A DNA stretch of 31,807 bases from Christensenella sp. UBA4379 (lineage in GTDB: Bacteria > Bacillota > Clostridia > Christensenellales > Aristaeellaceae), in the NCBI GenBank assembly GCA_002391225.1, contig DGRV01000090.1, forward strand, positions 1 to 31,807, written 5' to 3'. The notes below the pieces were generated by a model. That model was not told the origin of the DNA. It saw only the letters and a program-made list of their open reading frames with translations, and did no database searches. Shown piece by piece: positions 1-7,438 of the stretch; within the stretch, counting starts at the first letter, position 1; each line of letters opens with the position of its first letter. The translations under genes were made by a program, and so were the position numbers.

Positions 1-49
1 TGTCCTCTTGACGGGGGCCAGTTCATTCCGAGCCGGGCTTTTGCTGTGT

Positions 50-1354
50 TCAGTTTGCCATTTCCGGGATCCGGCAGGCGGCGTAGAGGGGGAGGTTGGT
101 GAGGGTGTCTTCCTTTCGGTAGTCCGACATGGAAATACGGACGGGCCTGGAATCCGGATGATTTTTAAAAAACTGCTTCAGTGATTTTGCCTGAAGGTTT
201 TCTTCCGCCTTTACTTCGATGGGGATCAGGGTGCTGTTTGCCTGGATCAGGAAATCCAGCTCCAGCTTGGAGGTTTCATCCTGATAATAAAAGACCTCTC
301 CCGGGAAGGAGCTGAGCAGCTGCTCCAGGACGTATTGCTCCGTAAAGGTTCCCTTATATTCCTCGAATACATTTTGCCTCAGCAGGATTTCGTCAATGGG
401 GGCGTCCACTTGAGCGCCCATCAGCCCGTGATCCACGGTGAAGAGCTTGAAGGCGGAAAAATCCTCGTAGTATTTGAGCGGAATTCCGGCTTTTCGGACG
501 CGGGGGATTTTGTAGACAATTCCTGCGTCCAGCAGCCACTGGATGGCCAGCTCAAAGTCCTTTGCCCGCGCTCCTTTCTGAATGTCGCCGTAGATAAACT
601 TGCTGTTGCTTTTGGCGAGCTGTTGGGGGATAGAATTCCATACCTGATGGATCCGCCCCAGAATCTGGGCGCTGGCGTGCTTGGAAATATCCAGGGCGTA
701 GTCGGCCAAAATCTGCTTTTGAATTTTCCGCAGGTCCTCATATCCGCGGTGATCCAGAAAGCCCTGAACGACCTCCGGCATGCCGCCGGTAAAATAGTAT
801 TCTCTCAGCGCTTCGGTCAGGACCGGCCGAAGGCTGGACAGGCTGTCCAGCGGGTCGCGCGTCAGCCGGATATGGGCGGTTTCTCCCATCTTTTCGCGGA
901 CGAATTCGTCGAAAGAGAGGGGGTATAGGGTGAACTCGTCCACTTTTCCCACGGGATAGGAGACACCCTGATGAATCGCGAGCCCCAGCAGGGAACCGGC
1001 CGCGGCGATATGATACTGCGGCGCGTCCTCGCAGAAATATTTCAGGGATGCCAGGGCCTTCGGCACGGAGCCGACCTCGTCGATAAAGATGAACGTTTCT
1101 CCGGGGAGGATCCGCTGTCCGCTGATGACTTCCATATCGGCGATGATCCGGTCCGTGCGGAAGCCGTGCTCGAAGATTTCGGCGATCCGGTCGTCCTTGT
1201 CGCAGTTTAAAACGACGCAGTTTTTATATTCGTTTTTTCCAAAGGCGTTCATCAGGTACGTTTTGCCGACCTGCCTGGCGCCGTGGAGTACCAGCGGCTT
1301 CCGATAAGGGCTTTCTTTCCAGAGAAGTAACTGCCGGTATAGATTTCGCTGCAT
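50..1354 (-). CDS. AAA-family ATPase with DUF4143-type C-terminal region
   Basis: This 434-residue protein has a P-loop GARQVGKT at residues 25-32 and a Walker B strand FIFIDE at 88-93, followed by the long helical region usual in bacterial 'ATP-binding protein, DUF4143' members. Near residues 365-390 a pattern ELDF...PIEVK resembles the PD-(D/E)xK nuclease core often found at the C-terminus of this family. These proteins are abundant in gut Bacillota and Bacteroidota, and their cellular role is not established. No signal peptide or membrane segment is visible, so it should be cytoplasmic. The start is ATG at 1354, with a GGGAGGGG ribosome site at 1361-1368. It stands alone behind its own consensus promoter and a set of phased repeats. 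Family assignment is firm; function is open. Confidence 0.9.
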   Translation of the reverse strand: MQRNLYRQLLLWKESPYRKPLVLHGARQVGKTYLMNAFGKNEYKNCVVLNCDKDDRIAEIFEHGFRTDRIIADMEVISGQRILPGETFIFIDEVGSVPKALASLKYFCEDAPQYHIAAAGSLLGLAIHQGVSYPVGKVDEFTLYPLSFDEFVREKMGETAHIRLTRDPLDSLSSLRPVLTEALREYYFTGGMPEVVQGFLDHRGYEDLRKIQKQILADYALDISKHASAQILGRIHQVWNSIPQQLAKSNSKFIYGDIQKGARAKDFELAIQWLLDAGIVYKIPRVRKAGIPLKYYEDFSAFKLFTVDHGLMGAQVDAPIDEILLRQNVFEEYKGTFTEQYVLEQLLSSFPGEVFYYQDETSKLELDFLIQANSTLIPIEVKAEENLQAKSLKQFFKNHPDSRPVRISMSDYRKEDTLTNLPLYAACRIPEMAN

Positions 1355-1386
1355 CCTGCACCCCTCCCGTCCGTCTGTCTGTCCCT

Positions 1387-1415
1387 ATCTTACCTCCGCA
1401 AAATGCCTATGTCAA
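1387..1415 (-). promoter_or_regulatory. Sigma-A promoter of the AAA ATPase gene
   Basis: On the minus strand TTGACA (1410-1415) and TAAGAT (1387-1392) are separated by exactly 17 bp. The expected transcript start near 1380 leaves a short leader before the ATG at 1354. The direct repeats begin at the -35 box and run upstream. Confidence 0.8.
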
Positions 1416-1498
1416 CATTTTTCGGAACGACTTTTTGCGAATAAACACATTTTTCGGAACGACTTTTCGGAAACAGGCACGTTTTTCGGAAGGAGTTT
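1415..1498. repeat. Three direct repeats with 32-bp period upstream of the ATPase promoter
   Basis: Copies with core ACATTTTTCGGAACGACTTT start at 1415 and 1447. A third, slightly degenerate copy (ACGTTTTTCGGAAGGAGTTT) starts at 1479. The spacing is 32 bp both times, close to three helical turns, so all copies face the same side of the DNA. The first touches the -35 hexamer. This is the layout of a multi-site activator or repressor binding region. The protein that binds is unknown. Confidence 0.75.
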
Positions 1499-1554
1499 GG
1501 GGAAACCGGGGGAAAACGGCGGAGGAAGCAATGAAAGAAACGGTTCTCTTAAGG

Positions 1555-3237
1555 TCAGGCTTCCCGCGTTTCCCGGACCGCCACGGACAGGGCTTCGGCG
1601 ATGTCCTTCAGTTCCTCGTGCTTGAGCTTCAGAACCTCCCGGTCGAAGGTGAACAGGCCGTTGGTTTCGTCCTCCACGTCCGACACCTGGGTGTAGACGG
1701 CCCCGCAGAGGCCGGCTTTCGCCAGCGGGACCAGGGAGAGATAGAGTTCCCGCAAGGCTTTGACAAAGGCCTCCCGGGTGTCAAATTTTTTATAGCCGTA
1801 GGTTTGATCCGGATTGAAGCTGTGTCCGCCGCATTTCCAGACGTAGCCGCCGAATTCGGAAAGAAGCTGCGGCTTTTTTTCTTTGCCCAGGTGCGGAGGT
1901 TCAAAGTAAATGTGCAGGCTGTCCACGTCGCTTTCCTTCTGGTGAAACCAGCCGGAGGTGCTGTCGATCAGCCGGTCCGGGTCCAGGGCCTTGAGGCGGC
2001 GGTAGGCGTCGTCCGCCCGGAACTGGCCCCAGCCCTCGTTGAAAATCGTCCACAGGCAGATGGAGGGGTGATTGGACAGCAGGCGGGCGGTTTCCTCCAT
2101 CGAGGAAAGGAAATTCCGCCGGGCCTCGGGGTCCGGGTGCGTCCGCAGGTCCCGGCGCTTCTGCAAATGCAGGGTGGGCAGAACGGTATCCAGGAGATAG
2201 CGGTATTTTCCGTTGTTGACCATGTCCTGAAAGACGATCATCCCCAGCCGGTCGCAGTCGTAATAGAACTGCTCCGGCTCGATTTTGATGTGCTTGCGCA
2301 GGGTGTTGAAGCCCAGGGATTTCATGGCCAGGATGTCTTTTTCATAGGCCTCCGGGCCGGCGGGGGTGTACAGGCCGTCGCTCCAGTAGCCCTGGTCCAG
2401 CAGGCCGTTAAAAAAATAGGGCTCGCCGTTCAGGCACAGGCGGGGGACGCCGCCGATTTCCCGGACGGTGATCGTCCGCAGGGCGAAGTAGGAGCGTACC
2501 CGGTCTTCGCCGCTGGTCAGGGTAAAGCGGTAGAGATAGGGGTCCTCCGGGCTCCACGAATGGGCTTCGGACAAGGTGATCCTGGCTTTCCCGTCCCGGA
2601 TCGGCCAGGTACGACCGTCCAGTTCGATCTCGCCGTCCATGATCCCTTCGGCCTTCATCTCTGCCCAGTCGGCCCCGGTCCGGATATGCAGGGCGCGGAC
2701 ATAAGTCTCCGGTACCGGCTCCAGCCAGACGGTCTGCCAGATCCCCGAGCAGGGGGTATACCACATGCCGCCACGCTTGCGGCTCTGCTTCCCCCAGGGG
2801 AAACGCGGGTCCAGGTCGTTGATTACCCGGACGGCCAGCTCGTTTTCCCCGGGCCGCAGTACGTCCGTGATCTCCGCGGTGAAGGGAAGATAGCCGTTTT
2901 CGTGCCGGCACAGCTCCTGCCCGTTGACTGAGACCGCCGCGCTCCGCATGACCGCCCCAAAGTGCAGCAAAATCCGCTTTCCCGCCCACTGATGGGGGAC
3001 GGTAAAGCAGCGGCGGTACAGCATCTCTTCCCCGGGCGCGGGCGCTTCGTCCGCGTTGGACAGCAGGCTTTCCGGGCAGAAGGGCACGAGGATCTTCCCG
3101 CTCCGGCCGTGACAGAACAGGTCCCAGCTTCCGTTCAGGCAGAGCCATTCCTCCCGCTCCATCTGCGGGCGGGGATACCGGTTCCAGGGAATTTCAGGCA
3201 GGTTCCGCCCTTCGGCGGTGATCAGTTGTTGCATCAT
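1555..3237 (-). CDS. Glycoside hydrolase family 2 protein (beta-galactosidase-like)
   Basis: A 560-residue GH2 enzyme without a signal peptide. The N-terminal jelly-roll sugar-binding domain includes YRRCFTVP and FGAVMRSAAVSVNG. An immunoglobulin-like middle domain and a TIM barrel follow. The acid/base glutamate is visible as E401 in TIFNEGWGQF and the nucleophile as E461 in LLSEFGG. GH2 members remove beta-linked galactose, glucuronic acid, mannose or arabinopyranose; the substrate cannot be told from sequence alone. An in-frame start at 3291 is possible but overlaps the upstream gene. I chose the ATG at 3237 because an AAGGA site lies about 10 nt before it. It is the last gene of a three-gene glycosidase operon and follows the GH105 gene by 17 bp. 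Confidence 0.87.
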   Translation of the reverse strand: MMQQLITAEGRNLPEIPWNRYPRPQMEREEWLCLNGSWDLFCHGRSGKILVPFCPESLLSNADEAPAPGEEMLYRRCFTVPHQWAGKRILLHFGAVMRSAAVSVNGQELCRHENGYLPFTAEITDVLRPGENELAVRVINDLDPRFPWGKQSRKRGGMWYTPCSGIWQTVWLEPVPETYVRALHIRTGADWAEMKAEGIMDGEIELDGRTWPIRDGKARITLSEAHSWSPEDPYLYRFTLTSGEDRVRSYFALRTITVREIGGVPRLCLNGEPYFFNGLLDQGYWSDGLYTPAGPEAYEKDILAMKSLGFNTLRKHIKIEPEQFYYDCDRLGMIVFQDMVNNGKYRYLLDTVLPTLHLQKRRDLRTHPDPEARRNFLSSMEETARLLSNHPSICLWTIFNEGWGQFRADDAYRRLKALDPDRLIDSTSGWFHQKESDVDSLHIYFEPPHLGKEKKPQLLSEFGGYVWKCGGHSFNPDQTYGYKKFDTREAFVKALRELYLSLVPLAKAGLCGAVYTQVSDVEDETNGLFTFDREVLKLKHEELKDIAEALSVAVRETREA

Positions 3238-3254
3238 AGGCGGGACATCCTTAT

Positions 3255-4262
3255 TTATAGATGATTGATCGAAGAATTTCCGTCCCCGCATCTGCTCCGC
3301 CAGGCCGCCGCCATCACGTAGGAAGCCTGGGCTTCGGCGGAGGTGCCTTCGGCGGTAAAATCCGGGCAGCCGCAGACCTGGTGAATCAGGCCGATGCCGT
3401 CGATGGTTCCGGTGACGGTCTGAAAGGCGCGTTCAGCATAAACGATGTATTCCGCCGGGAGAAAGCCGTCATCAATGCCGCGCCAGATGGCGGCGGCCGT
3501 CATCATGGCGGAGGTTCCGTCCACGAAGGAGGTTGGGTCGTCCAGAATGTCGTGAAACCGGCCGTCCGACAGCTGGTACCGGAGCAGGGCGGACAGCAGC
3601 TTTCTGTATTGGTCGATCAGGGGGGCGGCAATTTCTCCGTCCCCTTGCTTCTGCGCTTCCTCCGCCGTGCGGATCAGTCCCAGCAGGGCCCAGCCGTTCC
3701 CCGTGGCCCAGCGCTTTTTGCGCACGAAACGGCCCTGCTCAGTGTCCACGATGTGGAAAAACAGCCCGGTTTCCGGGTCAAACAGGTGGCGCGTATAACC
3801 GGTAATCTGCTCCGCCGCCTCCCGGACCCGTCCCATCACGGCCAGAAAGGGCGGCACCATGTACAGCCCGTCGATCCAGAGCTGCTTTGCCGAGAAACCT
3901 TCCTCAAAGCTGATCTCGTTGTGGCAGATGATTCCGTCTTTGGTCCGGGGCGCCCGGTGCATAAGGTAATCGAGCATCCGCTCCGCGCCGGTCCGGTAAA
4001 AGCCGTCGCCCGTTTTTTCATACGCCCGCAGGCAGACCTCCCCGCAGGCGGCGGGGTCGGATACCGCTGCGCCGCCGCCCACCATGGCCAGCCGCCCGTC
4101 CGCGGAGATCCGCTTTATGGCATCATAGGCCATGGGCAGCCACAGCTCCGGCCGGTCCGCCTCATAGAGCGCCTGCATACATACGCCCTGTTCCCAGGGA
4201 TGCCGCTGCATCGCCAGCATGCAGCGGATGACCTGCTCTGTTCCGCCTTCCTGATGATTCAT
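3255..4262 (-). CDS. GH105/GH88-like unsaturated glycuronyl hydrolase
   Basis: A 335-residue protein of the (alpha/alpha)6-barrel glycoside hydrolase 88/105 clan. Diagnostic blocks are QLWIDGLYM (D131, the position of the catalytic aspartate in YteR-type enzymes), RWATGNGWAL, HDILDDPTSFVDGTSAM, and GCPDFTAEGTSAEAQASYV near the end. GH105 enzymes hydrate and open the unsaturated galacturonic or glucuronic residue left by polysaccharide lyases, typically on rhamnogalacturonan fragments. There is no signal peptide, so it should act on imported oligosaccharides. The ATG at 4262 has a GGAGG site about 9 nt upstream. It sits between the GH113-like and GH2 genes on the same strand, and such a group could process one branched substrate. 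Family is confident; the exact uronide is not. Confidence 0.88.
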   Translation of the reverse strand: MNHQEGGTEQVIRCMLAMQRHPWEQGVCMQALYEADRPELWLPMAYDAIKRISADGRLAMVGGGAAVSDPAACGEVCLRAYEKTGDGFYRTGAERMLDYLMHRAPRTKDGIICHNEISFEEGFSAKQLWIDGLYMVPPFLAVMGRVREAAEQITGYTRHLFDPETGLFFHIVDTEQGRFVRKKRWATGNGWALLGLIRTAEEAQKQGDGEIAAPLIDQYRKLLSALLRYQLSDGRFHDILDDPTSFVDGTSAMMTAAAIWRGIDDGFLPAEYIVYAERAFQTVTGTIDGIGLIHQVCGCPDFTAEGTSAEAQASYVMAAAWRSRCGDGNSSINHL

Positions 4263-4310
4263 GAGCGCTGACCTCCATCTCCGCGCATGAGCTGCGCCAT
4301 GGTCCGGTGC

Positions 4311-5270
4311 TTACTGCCTAGCCGCTTCCTGCTTCCTTTTTCTTTCGGAAAAATCCCAAAGCAGCCGGTTGGCCGGTTTTCCAAAGGTGCAGTAGCCGCT
4401 GTTGTCCGCGCCGGCGTAATCCGGGTACAGGCGGGTGGCCGGCCAGTCCCACCAGCCGGTCCCCCTCACAAAGGGGAACCGCTCGACGGCGTCCAGGAAC
4501 GCTTCATACCATTTCGCCTGCGTTTCCAGGCTGATGCCCTTGCCAAAGTTCCAGTCGTTGGGGCGGAACTCGCTGCCGAGCCTGGACGGACAGCCGCACT
4601 CCATAAACATAAAGGGCTTCCCGGTCCGGTCCGCCACATTTTTGATCCGGGTAAACTGCCGGTCCAGATCGTCCACAGGATAATAGCCGGAGGAGGAAAT
4701 CAGGTCGAGCGCGTCCCACCAGGAAATCCGGTCTTCCTGATATTTGTCGCAGTTATAGGTCAGCGGACCCGCATAGATCGTCCGCACTTCCCGGATCAGC
4801 TGCCGCCATTCCTGTTCCCGGTGGTCGGTCCCCACCATCTCGCAGCCGACGCAGTACATGTCCGCATGGTTTTCCTCCGCCATTTCGGCCACGCGCTTTA
4901 CGTGATCGGACCACGAAGGAAACCAGTCTCTCCAGCCCGGCTCCACCGGGACTTCCTGATCAAAGAAACGGATGTAGGCGCGCCAGTACCCGTCCCGGCA
5001 GTTGACCATGGCCTTCAGAATCACTTTGAGCCCCAGCTCCCGGGCGCAGCGGCATACGGCCTTGACATCCTCCCCGGACATCACGTCCGGGTGTACCGAA
5101 TCCATCCGGGTCGAAAAGGTGTGGTCCTGCCAGGCGCATACGGGCAGAATCACGGCGTTGCAGCCCGTGGATTCCGCCATGAGCCGGAGCGACTGCCGCC
5201 AGGAAGAGGTGTTCCCGGCAAAGCCCTGCTTCTCGCAGAAGCCGAAGGTATACGCGTTGATGAATTCCAT
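4311..5270 (-). CDS. GH113-like TIM-barrel glycosidase
   Basis: A 319-residue single-domain TIM-barrel protein. The pattern YCVGCEMVG (E144), then WRQLIREVRTIYAGPLTYN, then a WWDALDLI block with YYPVD, then MFMECGCPSR (E224), follows the order seen in GH113 beta-mannanases, which would make E144 the acid/base and E224 the nucleophile. GH113 enzymes cleave beta-1,4-mannosyl links by a retaining mechanism. The family name is from remembered motifs and is the least certain of the three glycosidases here; a related clan A family is possible. No signal peptide is seen. AAGGAG lies 8 nt before the ATG. It is the first gene of the glycosidase operon, and no clear promoter is visible in the 58 bp between it and the tRNA terminator. 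Confidence 0.72.
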   Translation of the reverse strand: MEFINAYTFGFCEKQGFAGNTSSWRQSLRLMAESTGCNAVILPVCAWQDHTFSTRMDSVHPDVMSGEDVKAVCRCARELGLKVILKAMVNCRDGYWRAYIRFFDQEVPVEPGWRDWFPSWSDHVKRVAEMAEENHADMYCVGCEMVGTDHREQEWRQLIREVRTIYAGPLTYNCDKYQEDRISWWDALDLISSSGYYPVDDLDRQFTRIKNVADRTGKPFMFMECGCPSRLGSEFRPNDWNFGKGISLETQAKWYEAFLDAVERFPFVRGTGWWDWPATRLYPDYAGADNSGYCTFGKPANRLLWDFSERKRKQEAARQ

Positions 5271-5328
5271 ATTGCTCTCCTTGACGTTTCCAAAGGGTCG
5301 GCGGGTAGGGGAGGACCATTTTGAATCT

Positions 5329-5352
5329 AAAAAACCCCCTCCAAAGAGGGGG
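5329..5352 (-). terminator. Intrinsic terminator of the tRNA operon
   Basis: On the minus strand a perfect 7-bp stem CCCCCTC/GAGGGGG with a TTTG loop is followed by six T residues. It lies 7 nt after the CCA of tRNA-Pro and before the GH113-like gene. Confidence 0.85.
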
Positions 5353-5358
5353 CTTTAC

Positions 5359-5435
5359 TGGTCGAGGTGGCAGGATTTGAACCTGTGACCTTCTGGTCCC
5401 GAACCAGACGCGCTACCAAGCTGCGCTACACCTCG
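5359..5435 (-). tRNA. tRNA-Pro (anticodon CGG)
   Basis: The minus strand folds into a complete cloverleaf. The acceptor stem is CGAGGTG/CACCTCG, the D-arm contains AGCTTGGTAGC, the anticodon loop TTCGGGA carries CGG (reads CCG), and the T-arm contains GGTTCAAATCC. Discriminator A and an encoded CCA (5359-5361) follow. It is the second gene of a two-tRNA transcript. Confidence 0.96.
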
Positions 5436-5439
5436 ATCC

Positions 5440-5515
5440 TGGAGCCAATAAAGGGACTCGAACCCTTGACCTGCGGTTTACGAAACCGCTGCTCTACCAG
5501 CTGAGCTATATTGGC
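5440..5515 (-). tRNA. tRNA-Thr (anticodon CGT)
   Basis: Complete minus-strand cloverleaf: acceptor GCCAATA/TATTGGC, D-loop AGCTGGTAGAGC, anticodon loop TTCGTAA with anticodon CGT (reads ACG), T-arm GGTTCGAGTCC, discriminator T, and encoded CCA. It is separated from tRNA-Pro by 4 nt, so the two are processed from one precursor. Confidence 0.96.
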
Positions 5516-5519
5516 GGAC

Positions 5520-5539
5520 GGCTGACAGATTTGTCAGCC
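5520..5539. promoter_or_regulatory. Perfect 8-bp palindromic hairpin at the tRNA transcript start
   Basis: GGCTGACA and TGTCAGCC are separated by a 4-nt loop. The expected transcript start of the tRNA promoter (about 5538) falls at its edge, so the element is either an operator at +1 or a 5' hairpin of the pre-tRNA. No T-run follows on either strand, so it is not a standard terminator. Confidence 0.55.
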
Positions 5540-5544
5540 TTGGT

Positions 5545-5573
5545 ATTCTATCACGTGCGGCAGGAAATGTCAA
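5545..5573 (-). promoter_or_regulatory. Sigma-A promoter of the tRNA-Thr/tRNA-Pro operon
   Basis: TTGACA (5568-5573) and TAGAAT (5545-5550) on the minus strand are separated by 17 bp. The -35 box lies right at the end of the upstream nucleotidase gene. Confidence 0.85.
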
Positions 5574-7102
5574 CCGGAAAATTTCACCGATTCTTCCTCA
5601 GGCAGCCGGCCGCCTGTGACGGCCAAGGCGTGCTTTTCCGGAAGGCGTACTTCGGTGTGCTCCCGAAGGTAATTCAGGATCAGCTCGCTCATTTCGGTCT
5701 GGATTTCCCGGACGTGGGGGAGGGCGGCGAAATAGTCGTAGTTGCCCGCGCCGGTCGCCCGGTAGTTGTTCATGCAGAGGGTGAAGGTATCGTTATCGGC
5801 GATGGGGCGGCCGTTGCGCTCCAGTTTGGTCACGCGGGAGCCGGCGGGCCGGGAAACGTCGAAGGCATAGGTTAGTCCTGTGTAATAATCATAGTTGTAA
5901 TGGGCCTGCTTGGGCTTTAAATATTCGTCCGACACGCGGAGGACGCCGGCTTCGTCCTGCTCAAAATATTTGGCGCACTGCTCCAGCGCAAGGCGCAGGG
6001 TTTTCCCGTCCACGGACACCACGACCAGGGTGTTGGAATAGGGGTATGTGGCGATCACGTCCTGCACGGTGACGACCTCCTCCAGGCCTTTGACCTGGTT
6101 GGCCAGGGCGGTGCAGGACAGGTCGGCCCCGCTGGCCCAGAGCATGACCTGGTTGAAAAAGTCCGCGATGTCGGAGCCTTCATAGGCCATGCGCAGATGG
6201 GCGGCCGGGCGGAGGGGACGGGCAAGGCGGCCGACCGGCCGGGCGAGGAAGCGCTGCAGGCCGGCCCAGAGCGCGTCCTCTCCGGCGGAAATCGTCTCCG
6301 CGGGGGTGACGGGGCAGAGCTCCGAGTGGAACACGCCCTCCTCCGACAGGGTGACGCGGACATAATCCGTGGCGTTGCAGGAGGTCTGGACGACGTGGGT
6401 TCCGGCCCAGGTCTTGTTCTCCATGGGGACGTGCTGATGGCCGGCCAGCATCAGGTCGATGGGCAGCTGCTCGCATAGCAGACAGGTGACGTGCTCGCCG
6501 GTCTCGGACAGCACGCTCCCGGTGTCCGGGTCCTTTTCAAGGCCGGAGTGGGAGATGCAGACGATCAGGTCCACTTGCTGCTCTTTCAGGGCGGCGACGG
6601 CCTTCCGGGCGGCCGGCAGGGGGTCAGACACGGTGATGCCCTTCAGGTTTTCCGGCCGCTCCCAGCGGTTGACCCAGTCGGTCACGACGCCGAACAGGCC
6701 GACCTTCAGGCCGTTTTCCAACGTGTGCACCGCCCAGGGGCGCACGGCCAGGCGGTCCTGGCTGTCCTCCACGTTGGCGCACAGGCAGGGGGCGTGAAGG
6801 GCGTTCAGATGGCCGGCCAGCCATTCGGGGCCGTAATTAAAATCGTGGTTGCCCAGCGTCACATAGTCGTAGCCCATCCGGTTCATGACCGGGGCAACGG
6901 GAGCGGGCAGGCCCTCTTCGTGGCAGTAGTAGGTCAGCGGGGAGCCCTGGATGGCGTCCCCCCCGTCGATCACCAGGGTGTTGCCGTCCTTGGGAAAGCG
7001 CATGGACAGCAGGCCCATCGGCTGAATCGTGCTGTCGATAAAGTTGGTGGGAAAGAGATATCCGTGGGTATCGGAAGTGAAGTAAATCGTCAGTCGATTC
7101 AT
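5570..7102 (-). CDS. 5'-nucleotidase / 2',3'-cyclic phosphodiesterase family metallophosphoesterase
   Basis: A 510-residue two-domain enzyme. The N-terminal calcineurin-like domain shows the metal-binding series SDTHG (D11, H13), IDGGD (D49), GNHD (N85, H86), SHSG and AGHQHV. The C-terminal 5'-nucleotidase domain includes PYSNTLVVVSVDGKTLR and MNNYRATGAGNYDYF. The family dephosphorylates nucleoside monophosphates or hydrolyses 2',3'-cyclic nucleotides. Most relatives are exported, but here the protein begins directly with the first beta strand and has no signal peptide, so it should be cytoplasmic. The ATG at 7102 overlaps the stop of the preceding small gene as ATGA, and GAGGT lies 8 nt upstream. 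An in-frame start at 7117 is less likely. Translational coupling with the small upstream gene is expected. Confidence 0.88.
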   Translation of the reverse strand: MNRLTIYFTSDTHGYLFPTNFIDSTIQPMGLLSMRFPKDGNTLVIDGGDAIQGSPLTYYCHEEGLPAPVAPVMNRMGYDYVTLGNHDFNYGPEWLAGHLNALHAPCLCANVEDSQDRLAVRPWAVHTLENGLKVGLFGVVTDWVNRWERPENLKGITVSDPLPAARKAVAALKEQQVDLIVCISHSGLEKDPDTGSVLSETGEHVTCLLCEQLPIDLMLAGHQHVPMENKTWAGTHVVQTSCNATDYVRVTLSEEGVFHSELCPVTPAETISAGEDALWAGLQRFLARPVGRLARPLRPAAHLRMAYEGSDIADFFNQVMLWASGADLSCTALANQVKGLEEVVTVQDVIATYPYSNTLVVVSVDGKTLRLALEQCAKYFEQDEAGVLRVSDEYLKPKQAHYNYDYYTGLTYAFDVSRPAGSRVTKLERNGRPIADNDTFTLCMNNYRATGAGNYDYFAALPHVREIQTEMSELILNYLREHTEVRLPEKHALAVTGGRLPEEESVKFSG

Positions 7103-7314
7103 GGGCGTACCTCGCAATCGGATGAAGAGGGTTCTTCGGGATGGGTTCTGCTGTGTTCGATATCTTGCCGGATCAATGTTTTGATATAGCCCTGCCGGTT
7201 ATCTTTTTCGGCAAGCCTGTCCAAAATATCCGCGTCCGTTTTGTTGTTCAGCTTGATTCCGATGAAGGTGGTATGCTCCTTCATCCAGGCCTTTCGGGCG
7301 GTGCTTTCAGCTAT
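7099..7314 (-). CDS. Small RHH-like protein, probable ATA start
   Basis: A 71-residue hydrophilic protein. The stretch KTDADILDRLAEKDNRQGYI and the following KTLIRQDI resemble small ribbon-helix-helix-like or mobile-element-linked proteins that are common in Clostridia and usually begin close to KAWMKE. The open frame could begin at GTG 7347, but that codon has no ribosome site. A long GGGAGGGAGGG purine run at 7322-7332 lies about 6 nt before an ATA codon at 7314, giving a start equivalent to M-A-E-S-T. The first in-frame ATG, at 7284, lacks such spacing. I therefore place the start at ATA, with moderate confidence. It overlaps the 5'-nucleotidase by 4 bp. Molecular function is unknown; DNA binding is a guess from the fold pattern. 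Confidence 0.62.
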   Translation of the reverse strand: MAESTARKAWMKEHTTFIGIKLNNKTDADILDRLAEKDNRQGYIKTLIRQDIEHSRTHPEEPSSSDCEVRP

Positions 7315-7342
7315 TGACTTTCCCTCCCTCCCATGATAAGAT
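7314..7342 (+). promoter_or_regulatory. Plus-strand sigma-A promoter for a small RNA
   Basis: TTGACT (7314-7319) and TAAGAT (7337-7342) are separated by 17 bp on the plus strand. It points into a region with no plus-strand gene that ends 90 bp later in an intrinsic terminator. Confidence 0.68.
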
Positions 7343-7348
7343 AACACC

Positions 7349-7438
7349 AGTGGAGCCGGCTGGCTGGTGCTACGCCTCGGACCGCTCCATCAGTGTATGA
7401 TGACCGCTTTCCTTAGCTCGGGGCGGTCATTTCTTTTT
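7349..7438 (+). ncRNA. Candidate ~90-nt antisense RNA (possible type I antitoxin RNA)
   Basis: From the plus-strand promoter, transcription would start near 7349 and end at the T-run at 7431-7438. The predicted RNA has a 5' hairpin closed by TGGAGC (7351-7356) with GCTCCA (7384-7389) and a 3' terminator hairpin. Its 3' end is complementary to the last codons and 3' region of the convergent 32-residue peptide gene. That is the layout of convergent type I toxin-antitoxin pairs such as txpA/RatA and bsrG/SR4. No expression evidence is available. Confidence 0.58.
7400..7438 (+). terminator. Intrinsic terminator of the small plus-strand RNA
   Basis: ATGACCGC (7400-7407) pairs with GCGGTCAT (7423-7430), followed by TTCTTTTT. 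The same hairpin lies at the 3' end of the convergent peptide gene but has no T-run in that direction. Confidence 0.75.

Noticed and set aside
1415..1498. CRISPR-like short array
   Set aside because: Only three ~20-bp units with 11-12 bp between them, spacers too short, no cas genes. Position at a promoter favours regulatory sites.
1435..2931. 498-codon plus-strand frame across the GH2 gene
   Set aside because: Shadow of the GH2 gene, which has both catalytic glutamates on the minus strand. The product has no recognisable domain.
3261..4271. 336-codon plus-strand frame over the GH105 gene
   Set aside because: Antisense shadow of a gene with clear family motifs.
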